In this document: positions 13,544 to 14,700 of the stretch, one piece after another
How positions within the stretch are numbered: position 1 is the stretch's first letter
How the letters are laid out: each line of letters starts with the position of its first letter
NCBI RefSeq assembly: GCF_938018145.1
Contig: NZ_CALIII010000376.1
Coordinates: 1 to 14,700 of the forward strand
Direction: 5' to 3'
DNA: 14,700 nucleotides
From: an uncultured Campylobacter sp.
Lineage (GTDB): Bacteria; Campylobacterota; Campylobacteria; Campylobacterales; Campylobacteraceae
Notes under the pieces: generated by a model
Told to the model about the DNA's origin: nothing
The model's input: the letters and a program-made list of their open reading frames with translations, nothing else
The model's database searches: none
Translations under genes and position numbers: made by a program

Positions 13544-14254
13544 ATGCTAAACGAAAAATTTTTCAGGGCGCTGTTTTTCGTCGTCATCGTCTCCGCGGGC
13601 GTTTATTATTTTTATCCGACGGAGTTAAACGAGGCTCAACGTCTAGCTTACCTTAAAAGCTACGGCGTGACGCTGGGACTCACCATCGGCGGCACGGCTA
13701 TCGGCGTGACTTTGGGCTTTATTTTGGCGTTTTTAAAGTTTTTAAATATCAAAATTTTAAGCTTTCTCATCGACGAATACGTAGATATCCTGCGCGGAAC
13801 GCCGATTATTTTGCAGCTTCTTATATTTTCGGTCGTGATTTTCGCGACCTGGAGCGATAACTTTTACGTCGCTTTGATCGCGCTTGGGCTAAACAGCTCC
13901 GCCTACGTCGCAGAGATCGTGCGTAGCGGCATAAATAGCGTCGATCGCGGCCAGATGGAAGCCGCGCGCGCGATGGGTCTGGGATACGGCACGGCGATGA
14001 AAGAGATCGTCTTTCCGCAGGCGATAAAAAACATCCTACCCGCGCTTGCGAATGAGTTTATAAGCCTTTTTAAAGAAACCTCGGTCGTAGGTTTGGTCGC
14101 AATTACCGACCTTACGTTTTTTTCAAAAAGTATGCAGGCGGCGCTTTATACCGTCCAGCCGATACTTTTTGCCGCAGTGATCTACTATGCGAGCGTGAAA
14201 TTTTTCTCGCTTCTGGTAAAAATGCTGGAGAGAAGGTTAAATAGAAATGATTGA
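13544..14254 (+). CDS. Polar amino-acid ABC transporter permease (HisM/GlnP type)
   Basis: Inner-membrane subunit of an amino-acid importer, 236 residues with about five membrane segments. IDEYVDILRGTP (76-87) is the conserved start of the permease core. The EAA loop that docks on the ATPase is EAARAMGLGYGTAMKEIVFPQAI (139-161; the invariant Gly is 145). This class works as a homo- or heterodimer with a periplasmic binding protein, which is not in the window, so the substrate (glutamine, glutamate/aspartate, histidine or cystine) is unknown. The ATG has AAGG eight bases upstream. Its last 8 bases overlap the start of the ATPase gene, so the two are translationally coupled. Unlike its neighbours, the last codons use AGA/AGG. 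Confidence 0.9.
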   Translation: MLNEKFFRALFFVVIVSAGVYYFYPTELNEAQRLAYLKSYGVTLGLTIGGTAIGVTLGFILAFLKFLNIKILSFLIDEYVDILRGTPIILQLLIFSVVIFATWSDNFYVALIALGLNSSAYVAEIVRSGINSVDRGQMEAARAMGLGYGTAMKEIVFPQAIKNILPALANEFISLFKETSVVGLVAITDLTFFSKSMQAALYTVQPILFAAVIYYASVKFFSLLVKMLERRLNRND

Positions 14255-14700
14255 GATCTCAAATTTAACGAAATACTACGGCGAGCTGCTCGTTTTAGAC
14301 GGCATTAGTAAGACGATAAATAAAGGCGATATCGTAGCGATAATCGGCCCTAGCGGCGGAGGGAAATCGACATTTTTGCGCTGCTTAAATTTGCTCGAAA
14401 CCCCGACTAGCGGCACGATCAAAATAGACGGCAAGGATATTACCGACAAAGGCACGAATATCAATGAAATTCGCCGCAAGGTAAGCATGGTGTTTCAGCA
14501 TTTCAATCTTTTTGAGCAGAGAACTGTGCTTAAAAATGTCATATACCCCTTGGAAATAGCGGGAGTTGATATGAATACAGCCAGAGCAAGGGGAATTGAA
14601 CTTTTAAAGTTAGTTGGTCTCTATGATAAGGCGGACAGCTATCCTTCCATGCTTTCTGGCGGACAAAAACAAAGGGTAGCAATTGCAAGGGCACTTTCGG
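14247..14700 (+). CDS. Amino-acid ABC transporter ATPase, partial and apparently chimeric
   Basis: The first 151 residues of an ABC ATPase, cut by the window end. Walker A is GPSGGGKST (34-42), the Q-loop glutamine is Gln84, and the signature LSGGQ is at 136-140; Walker B lies beyond the window. The ATG at 14247 is inside the permease gene's end. Residues 1-88 look like a Campylobacter GlnQ/HisP-type subunit matching the permease. From about residue 89 on (FEQRTVLKNVIYPLEIAGV and DKADSYPSMLSGG) the sequence resembles MetN methionine importers. Arginine codons switch from CGC to AGA/AGG, and GGA and GCA become common. The frame stays open across the switch, which falls in conserved FQHFNL. The downstream part is probably from another source. 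Confidence 0.8.
   Translation, partial: MIEISNLTKYYGELLVLDGISKTINKGDIVAIIGPSGGGKSTFLRCLNLLETPTSGTIKIDGKDITDKGTNINEIRRKVSMVFQHFNLFEQRTVLKNVIYPLEIAGVDMNTARARGIELLKLVGLYDKADSYPSMLSGGQKQRVAIARALS

Noticed and set aside
1..14700. CRISPR arrays, transposases, phage genes, toxin-antitoxin or defence islands
   Set aside because: No regularly spaced direct repeats, no transposase or integrase motifs, and nearly all genes are ordinary metabolic or transport genes.

Overview
The window looks like chromosomal DNA of a mid-GC Campylobacter species (the oral C. rectus/C. showae type is my best guess). This rests on codon use, AGGAGC-type ribosome binding sites, extended TATAAT -10 boxes without clear -35 boxes, the very frequent AAATTT words between genes, and Campylobacterota-like proteins. 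The species is inferred; no marker gene is present. No phage, transposase, CRISPR array or defence system is visible.

Layout, left to right. A 5'-truncated DctA-type dicarboxylate symporter (+) converges on a DUF6882-like protein (-). The latter is divergent from pepT (+), followed by a secreted Sel1/Hcp-type cysteine-rich repeat protein (+). Then come a DcuC-family C4-dicarboxylate carrier and the aspartyl dipeptidase PepE (both -), and nicotinate phosphoribosyltransferase pncB (+) with a terminator overlapping its stop codon. A CAU-anticodon tRNA (-) is divergent from an SseB-like protein and a CbrC-like protein that lacks its usual zinc-binding middle part (both +). An AT-rich membrane protein with a TTG start (-) follows. 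Next is an 80-nt element that folds into a compact three-way junction. Then come a DUF2130 nuclease-fold protein and the proline symporter PutP (both -, stop and start abutting). The window ends in an amino-acid ABC permease (+) and its overlapping ATPase, cut by the window end.

The metabolic theme is scavenging of peptides, amino acids and C4-dicarboxylates: DctA and DcuC move dicarboxylates, PepE releases aspartate (a fumarate precursor), PepT trims tripeptides, PutP takes up proline, and the ABC system takes up a polar amino acid. PncB salvages nicotinate for NAD. This suits an asaccharolytic, fumarate-respiring organism.

The most important caveat is at the right edge. The ATPase begins as a GlnQ/HisP-type protein and changes, at the conserved FQHFNL segment, to a MetN-like sequence with different codon use. 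This looks like an assembly chimera or a recombination junction, so about the last 190 bases may not belong to this organism. The most unusual native-looking elements are the 80-nt three-way-junction element near 10.6 kb, paired TTTGANTCAAA dyads in front of dcuC, and nine exact copies of the palindrome TCAAATTTGA.
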